Origin: G965216745 sp965216745
GTDB taxonomy: Bacteria > Pseudomonadota > Alphaproteobacteria > Rickettsiales > Anaplasmataceae
Assembly (NCBI GenBank): GCA_965216745.1
Contig: OZ244191.1
Span: 744,001 to 808,000 of the forward strand
DNA: 64,000 nucleotides
Direction: 5' to 3'
Below, piece after piece: positions 63,896-64,000 of this stretch (positions are counted from its first letter, which is position 1; each line of letters starts with the position of its first letter). The position numbers and the translations under genes were made by a program. Under the pieces are notes generated by a model. It was not told the DNA's origin. It was given only the letters and a program-made list of their open reading frames with translations, and searched no databases.

Positions 63896-64000
63896 GATAT
63901 TCAAAACTCCCGAAATTCAAAAACTAGAAAATATATACATTCAAGTTATATACATATCATATCAATAGATTCAATAAGTTATAAAATAACAATTTTCTCG

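Overview
The window is A+T-rich throughout, with a dense set of compact bacterial housekeeping genes separated by islands of orphan genes and decaying sequence. No single marker fixes the taxonomy. The gene set (purL without a glutaminase domain, pyrB, pyrG, ribE, thiL, bioA), the ankyrin giant protein, the many membrane-anchored orphans and the visible gene decay point to an obligate intracellular alphaproteobacterium of the Rickettsiales type. The retained purine, pyrimidine and cofactor genes fit Anaplasmataceae-like lineages better than Rickettsia proper. This is inference, not proof.

Layout. 0-3.2 kb: a partial gene, a rhodanese, a SOUL haem-binding protein, thiL and a small membrane protein. 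3.2-6.5 kb: three consecutive paralogues of the SbtA sodium/bicarbonate permease family, with a 63-bp tandem duplication at the 3' end of the middle one. 6.6-18.3 kb: core genes (purL, O-methyltransferase, mreC-zapE, tyrS, pepA, engB, rpiB, secG-pyrG). 18.3-24.4 kb: the first orphan island, with four genes encoding hydrophobic N-termini plus long helical polar tails, one of them apparently frameshifted at a T7 run, and two clearly decayed genes. 24.4-27.3 kb: ribE, recO, a TIMP/netrin-like secreted protein and pyrB. 27.3-32.5 kb: the second orphan island (an 829-residue coiled-coil protein, a His/Pro-repeat protein, a small membrane coiled-coil protein, gene remnants and a 179-bp tandem duplication). 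32.6-43.7 kb: core genes (ispD, mfd, pssA, rluD, trhO, a DnaA-related AAA+ protein, prfB with its programmed frameshift, ubiE) plus one orphan helical protein. 43.7-48.8 kb: the third orphan island, including a membrane protein carrying four PSAP(P) motifs, a protein made of two internally duplicated membrane units, and more remnants. 48.9-55.5 kb: tRNA-Asn, an MrpD/NuoN-type antiporter subunit, an EAL-domain protein, frr-uppS-cdsA and bioA. 55.6-63.3 kb: a 2154-residue ankyrin protein and a secreted protein with nearly identical 19-residue repeats. coaE closes the window.

How it fits together. The core genes provide nucleotide synthesis (purL, pyrB, pyrG), cofactors (thiL, ribE, bioA, coaE, ispD), phospholipids (cdsA, pssA), translation (tyrS, frr, prfB, tRNA-Asn) and repair (mfd, recO). 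The bicarbonate-permease array could feed carboxylation and carbamoyl-phosphate steps. The islands look like a rapidly evolving set of envelope or host-facing proteins: predicted membrane anchors or signal peptides, low-complexity or repeat tails, no recognisable enzymes, and neighbouring pseudogenes. No transposase, phage or CRISPR element was seen.
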